Shown in pieces: positions 39,533 through 45,911 of a stretch of DNA of 45,911 bases (position 1 is its first letter; each line of letters opens with the position of its first letter). Source of the DNA: Oscillospiraceae bacterium (GTDB lineage: Bacteria; Bacillota; Clostridia; Oscillospirales; Oscillospiraceae); the NCBI GenBank assembly GCA_022795735.1, contig JAAWHG010000020.1:1-45911 (forward strand), written 5' to 3'. The notes under the pieces are model-generated. The model did no database searches, was not told where the DNA came from, and was given only the letters and a program-made list of their open reading frames with translations. The position numbers and the translations under genes are program-made.

Positions 39533-40594
39533 ATGTTGGAGCGAATCACCGAAAAAACCCTGGCTGAGTACGAAACCTTCGTCCAGTCCTGCCCCAAGGG
39601 CAACTTTGCCCAGAGCGCCCTGTGGGCGAAGCAGAAGCCCATGTGGGACTGGCAGGCGCTGGCGGCGCGGGACGAAACGGGGGCCATCAAGGGGACCCTG
39701 GCCCTCCTCATCCGGAAGGTGCCGGGCCTGCCCTATACCCTGATGTACGGCTGCCGGGGGCCGGTCTGCGACCTGTCCGACCAGGAGACGCTGCGCGAGC
39801 TGCTGGACGGCGCGAGAGCGCTCGCCAGGGAACGCAAATCCTACGTCCTCAAGCTGGACCCCGACGTGCCCTCCTCCAACACGGTTTTCCGCGACTTCAT
39901 GCTGGGCCAGGGCTTCCAGCTCAAGGAGGGCGGCAAGAACTTCGAGGCCATCCAGCCGAAATACGTCTTCCGCCTGGACGTGGACGGCAAGACCGAGGAG
40001 GAGGTCATGGCGGGCTTCCATCAGAAATGGCGCTACAACATCCGGCTCGCCGGACGCAAGGGGGTGGAGGTCCGGATCTGCGGCAAGGAAATGGTGCCCG
40101 ACTTTGCCCGCCTGATGCTGGAAACCGGCGTGCGGGACGGCTTCGTCACCCGCCAGCCGGAATATTTCGCCCAGATGTTGGACAACCTGGGGGAGCATTG
40201 CCGCCTCTATATGGCCTTTCACGAGGACGTCCCCATCGCCGGCACGCTGGCCATCCACTACGGGGACAAGGTGTGGTACCTCTACGGCGCTTCGAGCAAC
40301 GAGCACCGCAACCTGATGCCCAACTACCTCCTGCAATGGCGGATGATTCAGTGGGCGGTGGAGACCGGGTGCCGGGTGTACGATTTCCGGGGCGTGTCGG
40401 GCGACTTGAGCGAGGACAACCCGCTGTACGGCCTCTATAAATTCAAAAAGGGCTTCGGCGGCGAGTTCACCGAGTTTGTGGGCGAGATGGACCTCGTGCT
40501 CAACCGCCCGGTGTATTTTGCCGTCGAGCACGGCACCAACCTGCTCAAGGAGGTCCGCAAGAAGCGGTATTTGAAAAAGAACGGGGCGCAATGA
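39533..40594 (+). CDS. FemABX-like aminoacyltransferase
   Basis: About 353 residues with the double GNAT fold of FemA/FemX/FmhB (peptidoglycan bridge synthases), including FHQKWRYNIRLAGRKGVEV in the middle and the Fem-type C-terminal VWYLYGASSNEHRNLMPNYLLQWRMIQWAVETGCRVYDFRGVSG..YKFKKGFGGEFTEFVGEMDLVLNRPVY. It transfers an amino acid from tRNA to the peptidoglycan stem or a related substrate. The YDFRG and FKKGFGG stretches match this family. ATG 39533 lies 9 nt after GGAG. It is coupled to the racemase encoded next, which starts 1 nt after its TGA. Confidence 0.88.
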   Translation: MLERITEKTLAEYETFVQSCPKGNFAQSALWAKQKPMWDWQALAARDETGAIKGTLALLIRKVPGLPYTLMYGCRGPVCDLSDQETLRELLDGARALARERKSYVLKLDPDVPSSNTVFRDFMLGQGFQLKEGGKNFEAIQPKYVFRLDVDGKTEEEVMAGFHQKWRYNIRLAGRKGVEVRICGKEMVPDFARLMLETGVRDGFVTRQPEYFAQMLDNLGEHCRLYMAFHEDVPIAGTLAIHYGDKVWYLYGASSNEHRNLMPNYLLQWRMIQWAVETGCRVYDFRGVSGDLSEDNPLYGLYKFKKGFGGEFTEFVGEMDLVLNRPVYFAVEHGTNLLKEVRKKRYLKKNGAQ

Positions 40595-40595
40595 G

Positions 40596-41687
40596 ATGAG
40601 GACTTACGTTGCGGAAAAAGAAGCGCTGATCGCCAACATCCAAATCATCCAGCGGCAGGCGGACGGCGTGCCGGTGTGGGCGGTGGTCAAGGGCGGCGGC
40701 TACGGCCTGGGCGCCGTACCCCTCGCGCGGCTGCTGCGGGACCAGGGGATCACCCGCTTTTGCGTCACCGAGGTATCGGAGGCCAGGGCGCTGCGGGAGG
40801 CGGGGTTCGCCGATGAACGAATCCTGATGCTCCAGCCCACGACGGACCGGGCCGTGCTGGAGGCGCTTTTGGATTTAAACGTGATCTGCACCATTTCGAC
40901 CCAGGACGGCGCGGTCGCCCTCAACGGCATTGCGGCGGGCCGGGACATGGTGGCCGAGGCGCATGTCAAGCTGGACACCGGTATGGGCCGCTATGGGTTC
41001 CGTCCGGAGGAGTTCAACCAGATTGCCGCGATCTATCAGTATATGGACCACATCGCGGTGTCGGGGATTTACACCCACTTTTCGTCGGCCTTTTGCTCGG
41101 AGAAGAGGACCCGGGAGCAGTTTGAGCAGTTCCAAATTCTGCTGGACAAGCTGGCGGGGCGCGGCTACGAGACCGGGGAGGCCCATTGCTGCAACTCGGC
41201 GGCGCTGTTCCGCTGGCCGGAGATGCGGATGAACGGGGTTCGCGTGGGTTCCGCCCTGTTGGGACGGCTGAGCGCCAAGGGGAATTTTGGCCTCCGGCGT
41301 GTCGGCTGCTGTGAGACGGCGGTGACCGAGCTGCACCGTCTGTCGAAGGGCGGGTCTACCGGTTACGGCGGGGCGTGGCGCGCCCGGAAGGAGACCCGTC
41401 TGGCCATTCTGCCGGTGGGCTGGTATCACGGGTTCGGCACAGAGTACGGGCGGGACAGCTTTCGCTTCCGGGACTGCGTCCGGGGGACGCTGTCTCTGCT
41501 GAAGGCGTGGCTGACCAAGCGGCGTCTCTATGTCCGGGTGAACGGCCAGCGCTGCCCGGTGCGCGGACACGTGGGAATGCTCCACTGCGCGGTGGACGTG
41601 TCTAAAATTGAGTGCCACACCGGCGATCAGGCGGTGTTGGATATCAGTCCCCTGATGCAGAAGGGGATGGAGGTTGTATTCCGATGA
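40596..41687 (+). CDS. alanine racemase-family PLP enzyme
   Basis: A 363-residue fold-type III PLP protein. The PLP lysine is Lys32 in AVVKGGGYGLG (usual VVKADAYGHG is altered). The GRYGF, IYTHFSSA, HCCNSAAL and RVGSALLG segments follow, with a Tyr in the GSTGYGGAW region. Catalytic Lys and Tyr are retained, but the metal/PLP loops and PVGYADG (here PVGWYHG) differ from housekeeping Alr. It may be an alternative racemase (serine, aspartate or alanine) supplying a D-amino acid for the wall, in keeping with its partner FemX. D-alanine racemase remains the simplest call. Confidence 0.8.
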   Translation: MRTYVAEKEALIANIQIIQRQADGVPVWAVVKGGGYGLGAVPLARLLRDQGITRFCVTEVSEARALREAGFADERILMLQPTTDRAVLEALLDLNVICTISTQDGAVALNGIAAGRDMVAEAHVKLDTGMGRYGFRPEEFNQIAAIYQYMDHIAVSGIYTHFSSAFCSEKRTREQFEQFQILLDKLAGRGYETGEAHCCNSAALFRWPEMRMNGVRVGSALLGRLSAKGNFGLRRVGCCETAVTELHRLSKGGSTGYGGAWRARKETRLAILPVGWYHGFGTEYGRDSFRFRDCVRGTLSLLKAWLTKRRLYVRVNGQRCPVRGHVGMLHCAVDVSKIECHTGDQAVLDISPLMQKGMEVVFR

Positions 41688-41690
41688 AGA

Positions 41691-41749
41691 GCGGCGGTGT
41701 TCTCCGTATGGGAGAACGCCGCCGTTGGTTTGTTTTGGGGCAGTCAGTG
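41691..41749 (+). repeat. direct repeat copy 1, containing the alr terminator
   Basis: About 59 bp beginning immediately after alr. It holds a 13-bp hairpin (GGCGGTGTTCTCC / GGAGAACGCCGCC, GTAT loop) with a T-rich tail. It matches 43522-43580 at about 55 of 59 positions in the same orientation, with weaker similarity continuing for about a dozen bases. The two copies bracket the AbiE genes. Confidence 0.85.
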
Positions 41750-41761
41750 GGTGGGTAGTGA

Positions 41762-41818
41762 AGCCTCTGAGATGTTCCGCCGTGCGCGCAGGGCGTTTTC
41801 AGAGGCTAACGCTTTTTT
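41762..41818 (+). terminator. hairpin with two alternative pairings
   Basis: AGCCTCTGA (41762-41770) can pair with TCAGAGGCT (41799-41807). A nested shorter GCGTT..AACGC pair overlaps the right arm and runs into T7. The two foldings exclude each other. It probably ends the alr transcript, or is part of the island. Confidence 0.5.
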
Positions 41819-41857
41819 TAATTGTCCGTCCTGTGAACAGTTCATGCTCGTTACTCA

Positions 41858-42772
41858 TCATGGAAGACTTCTTTCATTTTCGTCCCATTTTGCAAGAAAA
41901 TTCCACTGTTTTTGCCATTCTTCCTCGTTCACAATCGCATCAAATACAGGCTCAAGGAAAGTCTGTATTTCCTCAATGACCGCGGAAAACTCAGGCGTAT
42001 CATCTTTTATGACCTTCAAAAAGAATTTCCAACGCTTCTGCATGTCCACATCCTCGGCAAGAGAAACAACACGCTTGAAGCTGTCCTTTTCGTAGGGCGT
42101 CCCCCGCCGTTCCAATGTTTTGGATATTGCCGTCTGCAATTTTGCTCCGTCAAAATCAAAAGTCCTTGCCAGATAGTAAATATCATAAAAATCTTTCATT
42201 CTGCCTGTCAGTTCAAATCGTTGTAGAATTGCATCAAATTTCTCGGCTATGGTGCTTTCAAGTGAATAGGTCATAATAACAGGAGCTTCAAAATCAGGGA
42301 GCTGTGTATGGATAGTCCGCTGCACGGCACGGGGAACAATCACATCGCCAACACCAATATCCACATTGAATGGGACTCGAACATTTTTTATCTTTCCGAT
42401 AATCTGTGTGCTGATGCCGTGATATTTCCTTTGCGGTGAAATTTCCTCAAATCCTTTTGCATTCATCTCAATATAATCATTGCCCGTGGGCGTAGCAAGA
42501 ATTTTTAGGATAATGGCTTTTACTTCATCCAACGAATTGGAAACGCTTCGGAGTAGGAAGTCCACATCAATTGTTGCTCGACTTTCAAAATTGGTGAGCG
42601 TATAGATAAACAATCCACCCTTGAGAATAAGCGTATCCTCATATCCAGACTTTGAGAGCTTCCGCAAAAATTCCTCCTGCATAAAAAGCTGTAGGCACTG
42701 CTGATAGCTGATGCCAGCCGCTTTCGCCTTATTCTTAAGCTTTGCCAAAACAGATGCCGCTACATCAGCCAT
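41858..42772 (-). CDS. abiEii: AbiEii-type nucleotidyltransferase toxin
   Basis: About 304 residues of the AbiEii/DUF1814 family, the toxin of the type IV AbiE system. The minimal nucleotidyltransferase signature is seen: LKGGLFIYTL (motif KGG at 51-53) and TIDVDF with the metal pair Asp69/Asp71, then a conserved YSLESTIAEKFDAI and the GRMKDFYDIYYLAR segment. When freed of AbiEi these enzymes add nucleotides to tRNA or otherwise stop growth, giving phage resistance. ATG 42772 overlaps the stop of the antitoxin gene (TGATG), so the pair is coupled. Confidence 0.92.
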   Translation of the reverse strand: MADVAASVLAKLKNKAKAAGISYQQCLQLFMQEEFLRKLSKSGYEDTLILKGGLFIYTLTNFESRATIDVDFLLRSVSNSLDEVKAIILKILATPTGNDYIEMNAKGFEEISPQRKYHGISTQIIGKIKNVRVPFNVDIGVGDVIVPRAVQRTIHTQLPDFEAPVIMTYSLESTIAEKFDAILQRFELTGRMKDFYDIYYLARTFDFDGAKLQTAISKTLERRGTPYEKDSFKRVVSLAEDVDMQKRWKFFLKVIKDDTPEFSAVIEEIQTFLEPVFDAIVNEEEWQKQWNFLAKWDENERSLP

Positions 42773-43380
42773 CACAACCACACTCCAATCAATTCTTTTA
42801 CTCGTTTTTGCATTCGCAATACTTTGGCATACTCCATCAGATTCGGTATATTCTTTTTCGGGTCTTTTACATACCCTTGTATCGCCTTATTAAAAATCTC
42901 TTTATCCATTTTGCTCATATTCCGTAGTACATCGCAAATGGCACGGTCACGGTCGTAGATACGTACATCGACAGAGTTGATACTGCCTTTCGTTTCGCCG
43001 AGGGGTACTAAAACAGGCTCAACCCGATATGCCTTTACAAAGGGGTAATCAATATTTGTACGACTTCGGGAGACGTTTTTATCAATCGTAATATTCCACT
43101 CGGCAGGATTGCGGTTACTGTACTGATAGTAAAAGAGGGCAGTTTCCATGCAAAGTACCGCGTCGGGAAAAAGACGGTTAATAATTTTTACTTCCTGTTC
43201 GCCGTAAGTCTCCGTCCAATGATAATAGCCCCGTTTGATTTTTTCAATGTAGCCCTCGTTTAATAGCTTCTGAATATCAGCATAGTAAATTCTGGAGGAA
43301 TCCAGTTGAGCAGTAGTCATTATATTATCATGTTTGGAAAAAGTCTTCCTGGCAACATTTATCAATTTTTCATTAAGCAT
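42772..43380 (-). CDS. abiEi: AbiEi-type antitoxin
   Basis: A 202-residue antitoxin and repressor. The winged-helix N-terminal domain (NIMTTAQLDSSRIYYADIQKLLNEGYIEKIKRGYYHW) binds DNA. The C-terminal domain (VLCMETALFYYQYSNRNP.. DYPFVKAYRVEP.. VRIYDRDRAICDVLRN) counteracts the toxin without touching it, the type IV mode. It overlaps abiEii by one base. The promoter (TTGACT-17-TATATT) is framed by two inverted copies of TGTGTACTTTACTA at 43422 and 43468, a probable site of negative autoregulation. Confidence 0.92.
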   Translation of the reverse strand: MLNEKLINVARKTFSKHDNIMTTAQLDSSRIYYADIQKLLNEGYIEKIKRGYYHWTETYGEQEVKIINRLFPDAVLCMETALFYYQYSNRNPAEWNITIDKNVSRSRTNIDYPFVKAYRVEPVLVPLGETKGSINSVDVRIYDRDRAICDVLRNMSKMDKEIFNKAIQGYVKDPKKNIPNLMEYAKVLRMQKRVKELIGVWL

Positions 43381-43421
43381 TGTCTCACACCTACTAAACT
43401 ACACGAAAATTTCGAAACGAT

Positions 43422-43481
43422 TGTGTACTTTACTATAATATATCCGGTTTTTCCCAAAAAGTCAACTTAGTAAAGCACACA
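43422..43481 (-). promoter_or_regulatory. abiE promoter and operator pair
   Basis: On the minus strand: -35 TTGACT (43460-43465), 17 bp, -10 TATATT (43437-43442). Copies of TGTGTACTTTACTA in opposite orientation at 43422-43435 and 43468-43481 match at 13 of 14 bases. This is the geometry reported for AbiEi-bound operators. Confidence 0.75.
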
Positions 43482-43521
43482 CGATTGAAGTGCCAAATCT
43501 TTCATTGCGTACAAAGCAAAG

Positions 43522-43580
43522 CGCGGCGGCGCTCTCCGTATGGGAGAACGCCGCCGTGGGTTTGTTTTGGGGCAGTCAAT
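43522..43580 (+). repeat. direct repeat copy 2 at the far side of the AbiE genes
   Basis: The same 59 bp as 41691-41749 with about four differences. One change (C for T) breaks a stem base pair, so this copy is slightly decayed. No gene ends into it from the left, unlike copy 1 behind alr. Confidence 0.85.
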
Positions 43581-43597
43581 GTATGAGTAATCTCATA

Positions 43598-43626
43598 GTA
43601 GACATATAACATTCAAAGTGGTATAA
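43598..43626 (+). promoter_or_regulatory. strong orphan plus-strand promoter
   Basis: TAGACA, a 17-bp spacer and a perfect TATAAT. No plus-strand gene follows for about 500 bp. The predicted transcript from about 43633 runs through the hairpin at 43659-43692 and then opposite the XRE gene. Confidence 0.55.
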
Positions 43627-43658
43627 TCAAAAGGAACAAAACCGGGACTTGGATGTCA

Positions 43659-43692
43659 AAACCAGCATCTTGTTGTAGCAAAATGCTGGTTT
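43659..43692. terminator. hairpin with 10-bp arms
   Basis: AAACCAGCAT and ATGCTGGTTT arms around a 14-nt loop. On the minus strand GGTTTTG follows, so it can end the XRE transcript. On the plus strand it would cap the short RNA from 43633. Confidence 0.6.
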
Positions 43693-43702
43693 AGGAAAAG
43701 CT

Positions 43703-43963
43703 CTATTCATCTTCGGCTTCATCATCAAATGAATAATTGTTCAATTCTGGATAATCAAGAAACTCTGCTAAGGTCATGCTGAATGCAATGGAAATTTTAT
43801 GCAGTGTACGAATTGTAGGATTGGTAGATGCACCGCATACCAAATTGTGAATGGAGGACTGCCTAACTCCGCTCATTTCTGCAAGTTTATTGATTGTAAT
43901 CCCGCGCTTCTCACACAGAGAAAGTATCCTATTCAAAATAATTTTTGCATAATTTGAATCCAT
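43703..43963 (-). CDS. XRE-family transcriptional regulator
   Basis: About 86 residues (ATG 43963 or 43966; the second has better ribosome spacing). HTH at residues 20-50 (GITINKLAEMSGVRQSSIHNLVCGASTNPTIRTLHKISIAF), then SMTLAEFLDYPELNN and an acidic tail. Same subfamily as the repressor at 1411-1653 (RIRELCKSQGITPNGLS.., LGEFF). The upstream 43973-44057 region holds two dyads. It is surrounded by the AbiE island and an unknown gene, typical of accessory DNA. Confidence 0.8.
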   Translation of the reverse strand: MDSNYAKIILNRILSLCEKRGITINKLAEMSGVRQSSIHNLVCGASTNPTIRTLHKISIAFSMTLAEFLDYPELNNYSFDDEAEDE

Positions 43964-43972
43964 CATATTCCT

Positions 43973-44057
43973 CTGCTATCATGAGACAATAAGTTTCATT
44001 ATATTATTGTTTACATGATAGCAGTAAAAAAACCTTCGATTAACTATACATAGTTAA
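43973..44057. promoter_or_regulatory. dyad-rich leader of the XRE gene
   Basis: CTGCTATCATG (43973-43983) and CATGATAGCAG (44014-44024) form an 11-bp inverted repeat with 30 nt between arms. TTAACTATACATAGTTAA at 44040-44057 is a second, tight palindrome. They are likely operator sites for the adjacent repressor and for the divergent gene at 44122. Confidence 0.5.
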
Positions 44058-44121
44058 CTTTGAGATTTTTATTAAGTCGATGAATCAAAAGTCAGTAATT
44101 TAATGGTGGAGGTGTGTGAAA

Positions 44122-44604
44122 ATGCTGGATGGGCCGGAAGTAAAGGTAATCTACACCAAGCGGTATCTCCCTGATGAGAGAGACGAAAACACAGTGGAAC
44201 AAGCATCCGGCGCAGCGGACGCCGGTATTCCGGCCATGCCGGAGGAAACACAGGGATGGGATGGATTTGTGGCAAAATGGAATCACATGATAGAAAAAAG
44301 CGTCTATCTTCCGTTGCCCTGGAAAATCAAGAACCTGAGAGAGTATATTAAATTGGCAATCCGGTTTTCTTCCGAGTACGAGATCGGCATTGACATTAAA
44401 GACCACTTTTATTATACATCTGTTACGTTATATTACTTCTGCGGTGTTTACGATGGAGCGTTTATGACAATGCTTGCCGCGCTCATTGACATGAGTGATA
44501 AATTCACCTCTTTGATACCCGCGGATAAATCCTGCGATTTTATTATATCCCTGGACTATTTCACCCACGACCACTACGCGGAAGGGAAAAAGTTGAATTT
44601 TTAA
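44122..44604 (+). CDS. hypothetical protein
   Basis: 160 residues from ATG 44122 (GGAGG 9 nt upstream; GTG 44116 is too near). The N-terminal 45 residues look disordered (ENTVEQASGAADAGIPAMPEETQ). The rest is compact with aromatic residues: WKIKNLREYIKLAIRFSSEYEIGIDIKDHFYYTSVTLYYFCGVYDGAFMTMLAALIDMSDKFTSLIP. It looks soluble, without a signal peptide or TM segments. I do not recognise the family. It has a strong terminator and is divergent from the XRE repressor, which may control it. Confidence 0.6.
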   Translation: MLDGPEVKVIYTKRYLPDERDENTVEQASGAADAGIPAMPEETQGWDGFVAKWNHMIEKSVYLPLPWKIKNLREYIKLAIRFSSEYEIGIDIKDHFYYTSVTLYYFCGVYDGAFMTMLAALIDMSDKFTSLIPADKSCDFIISLDYFTHDHYAEGKKLNF

Positions 44605-44620
44605 ATGGGTTCTTTCCATG

Positions 44621-44668
44621 AAAACGACAGCGGCTACCTCAAAGAAGTGGTAGACGCTGTCGTTTTGT
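44621..44668 (+). terminator. Rho-independent terminator
   Basis: An A4-CGACAGCG arm pairs with CGCTGTCG-T4 (12 bp), with an inner CTACC/GGTAG extension. It ends the transcript of the gene at 44122. Confidence 0.85.
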
Positions 44669-44785
44669 AATATGATTAAATAAAAAACTTTAAAAATAAA
44701 ATACACTAATTAAACAGGAAATGCAAGTGAAAAAAAGATAAAAGTGTAAAGAGAGTGTTGACGCTGTCTATCTCGATGCGTTTAA

Positions 44786-45856
44786 CTAGTGTTTCAACGT
44801 CAACGATAGAACCTTCGGTCTAGCACCTTTGCTATATCGAAATCCAAGTGCATGACGAATAATTTCAGGCAGATAGTACTTGTCGCCATCGCGTTTCAGA
44901 TAGCCCTCTAAAATCATATTTTTTTCTTCATCATTATTTAGCTGCGCATGCTCTGAATCAATCGGTAATGACTTTTTTTCGATCGGAAGTTGTTCCAGTT
45001 TTTCAAAAATAGGTCTTAAGGCGGTATATTCTTGTTTAACCTCTTCCATTTTTTCATTAGAACAAGTGAAGACGGCGCTTTTGATTTCTGCCGGCATTAA
45101 CAGACGATCCTGATAAGGAGCTTTTTTACCCGTCGGGGATGTTGCGTATTTTAGAAAGCGAATAATGTCTCTCGCTTGCAGCTGCCCATTAAAGTCAGAT
45201 AAAGCAGCTAAGATCCACCTGGATGCGTATGCCTCATTGGAGGATGCTTTTCCCAGCTTCAGACCCCAAAGCCGGATTAAGTTTTCTTCAATCACATCCC
45301 GAGAGGCTGTGTTGATTTCTTTTGGACCGTTATAAAAATCGTCAATCGCTTGTGAAACGAGCCATACAGCCAACTTTAAAGCCTCATTGGAGGACCATTT
45401 TAATTCTGCCTGTTTATAATTTTGTTCGAATTGTTTAAAGTTAATAGGAATTGACGCCTGAACCATGTCTCGTCTCACGAAGATAATAATACCCAAATTG
45501 TGGTATCGGGCGATTAACTGATTCATAACATCCTGACATAAAACCTGGATTGCCTTTTTTTCCACTTCTGACTTAGAAGCTTGCTTGAAAATATCCTCTA
45601 GCCCGTCTACTAAAAAGACAATTTTTTTTTGAACTTTTTCCAATTCTTCATTTGCCTGCTGAAAGCTACGCCAGTCTGGATGAATGGACGACACCAGCAA
45701 TTTCTGCCAAAATTCCATCCAGTCGTTAACCTGCGTTTTTTGCTGCTCCAATGACTGCGCGTTATCCAAAAAAACGCTTTCGTTCACATTGGCAGAAGAA
45801 ACATTTTGATTTAAACATTTTGCAATTTCCAGCCCTAACCTTATGTAACTCGGCAA
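44786..45856 (-). pseudogene. 5'-truncated P-loop NTPase-type protein
   Basis: An open frame of about 355 residues begins only with TTG inside the 45851-45900 repeat and has an in-frame stop just upstream. It has no ribosome site and no Walker A, yet contains a Walker-B-like strand KIVFLVDGLEDIFKQ (about residue 83) and then IIIFVRRDMVQASI and the KLAVWLVSQAID helix. This is the C-terminal part of a NTPase of the kind in larger ParA/STAND-like proteins. The N-terminal half appears lost at the repeat. It may belong to a defence or partition system. Family assignment is tentative. Confidence 0.5.
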
Positions 45857-45900
45857 ATGGTGGCAAAGCCTTGATTTTCAGGCGTTTCCGCCATTTGCCG
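45851..45900. repeat. 50-bp inverted repeat with 10-nt core, att-like
   Basis: Outer arms CGGCAAATGG / CCATTTGCCG are perfect. Inner arms TGGCAAAGCC / GGCGTTTCCG are 7 of 10, around the core TTGATTTTCA. Arms with a short asymmetric core are how tyrosine-recombinase crossover sites look. It lies exactly where the NTPase gene loses its 5' end, near the window edge. Confidence 0.55.
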
Positions 45901-45911
45901 TTTGGGAGAGT

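Noticed and set aside
39290..40591. 433-codon minus-strand ORF
   Set aside because: Antisense to the FemX gene; His/Val/Gln-rich shadow.

Overview
The window looks like a chromosomal segment from a gut-type, moderately GC-rich member of the Clostridia, most likely Oscillospiraceae (near Flavonifractor, Lawsonibacter or Pseudoflavonifractor). This is inferred from gene style: a short primary sigma factor, GGAGG ribosome sites, BlaI/BlaR-like pairs, SLH surface proteins and many LytTR/GHKL regulators. No rRNA, tRNA or CRISPR array was seen. A GC-rich core is flanked by AT-rich accessory DNA at both ends, and there is a smaller AT-rich patch near 37.5-39.1 kb.

Layout. 0-1.9 kb: AT-rich nest of small XRE-type repressors on the minus strand, each with its own palindromic operator. 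One regulator copy is split, with its start on the plus strand and its remainder on the minus strand, as if about 0.78 kb had inverted. 1.9-4.3 kb: a SLOG-like/sigma-4-like protein and a sensor kinase. 4.4-7.0 kb: a NitT/TauT-type ABC importer operon. 7.1-9.3 kb: rpoD (sigA) and tyrA, divergently transcribed. 9.3-15.7 kb: carbohydrate locus with two divergent GH13 alpha-glucosidases, an MsmK/UgpC-type ATPase, an AraC regulator and a CPBP protease. 15.8-22.5 kb: cell-surface genes (a DUF2207-like membrane protein, an acidic secreted protein with WLxPS repeats, a membrane-anchored partner and an SLH-anchored phosphodiester glycosidase). 22.7-26.3 kb: a BlaI/BlaR1-type pair with twin operators, and a PdaA-type deacetylase. 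26.4-26.8 kb: two tandem micro-ORF cassettes that appear homologous.

26.8-31.1 kb: probable six-gene minus-strand operon (small membrane protein, MBL/beta-CASP nuclease, MntP, TrxB-like reductase, repeat coiled-coil protein, TrxA). 31.1-35.3 kb: second minus-strand operon (Cls, membrane protein, AlaX-type editing protein, NudC). 35.4-39.4 kb: an AgrC-like GHKL kinase and LytTR regulator, divergent from a secreted protein of unknown function and two tandem paralogous two-TM proteins. 39.5-41.7 kb: a FemABX-like transferase and an alanine racemase homologue, probably for cell-wall peptide synthesis.

41.7-45.9 kb: accessory DNA. An AbiEi/AbiEii toxin-antitoxin pair sits exactly between two near-identical copies of the alr terminator region (about 60 bp, direct orientation), which looks like a mobile or recombined island. 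It is followed by another XRE repressor, an unknown gene, and a 5'-truncated NTPase whose 5' end stops at a 50-bp recombination-site-like inverted repeat.

The best candidates for something undescribed are the tandem MKK..ASC.YY micro-ORF cassettes, the LytTR-linked secreted/two-TM cluster, the split regulator, and the repeat-bounded AbiE island. All assignments come from reading the sequence; no database search was run.
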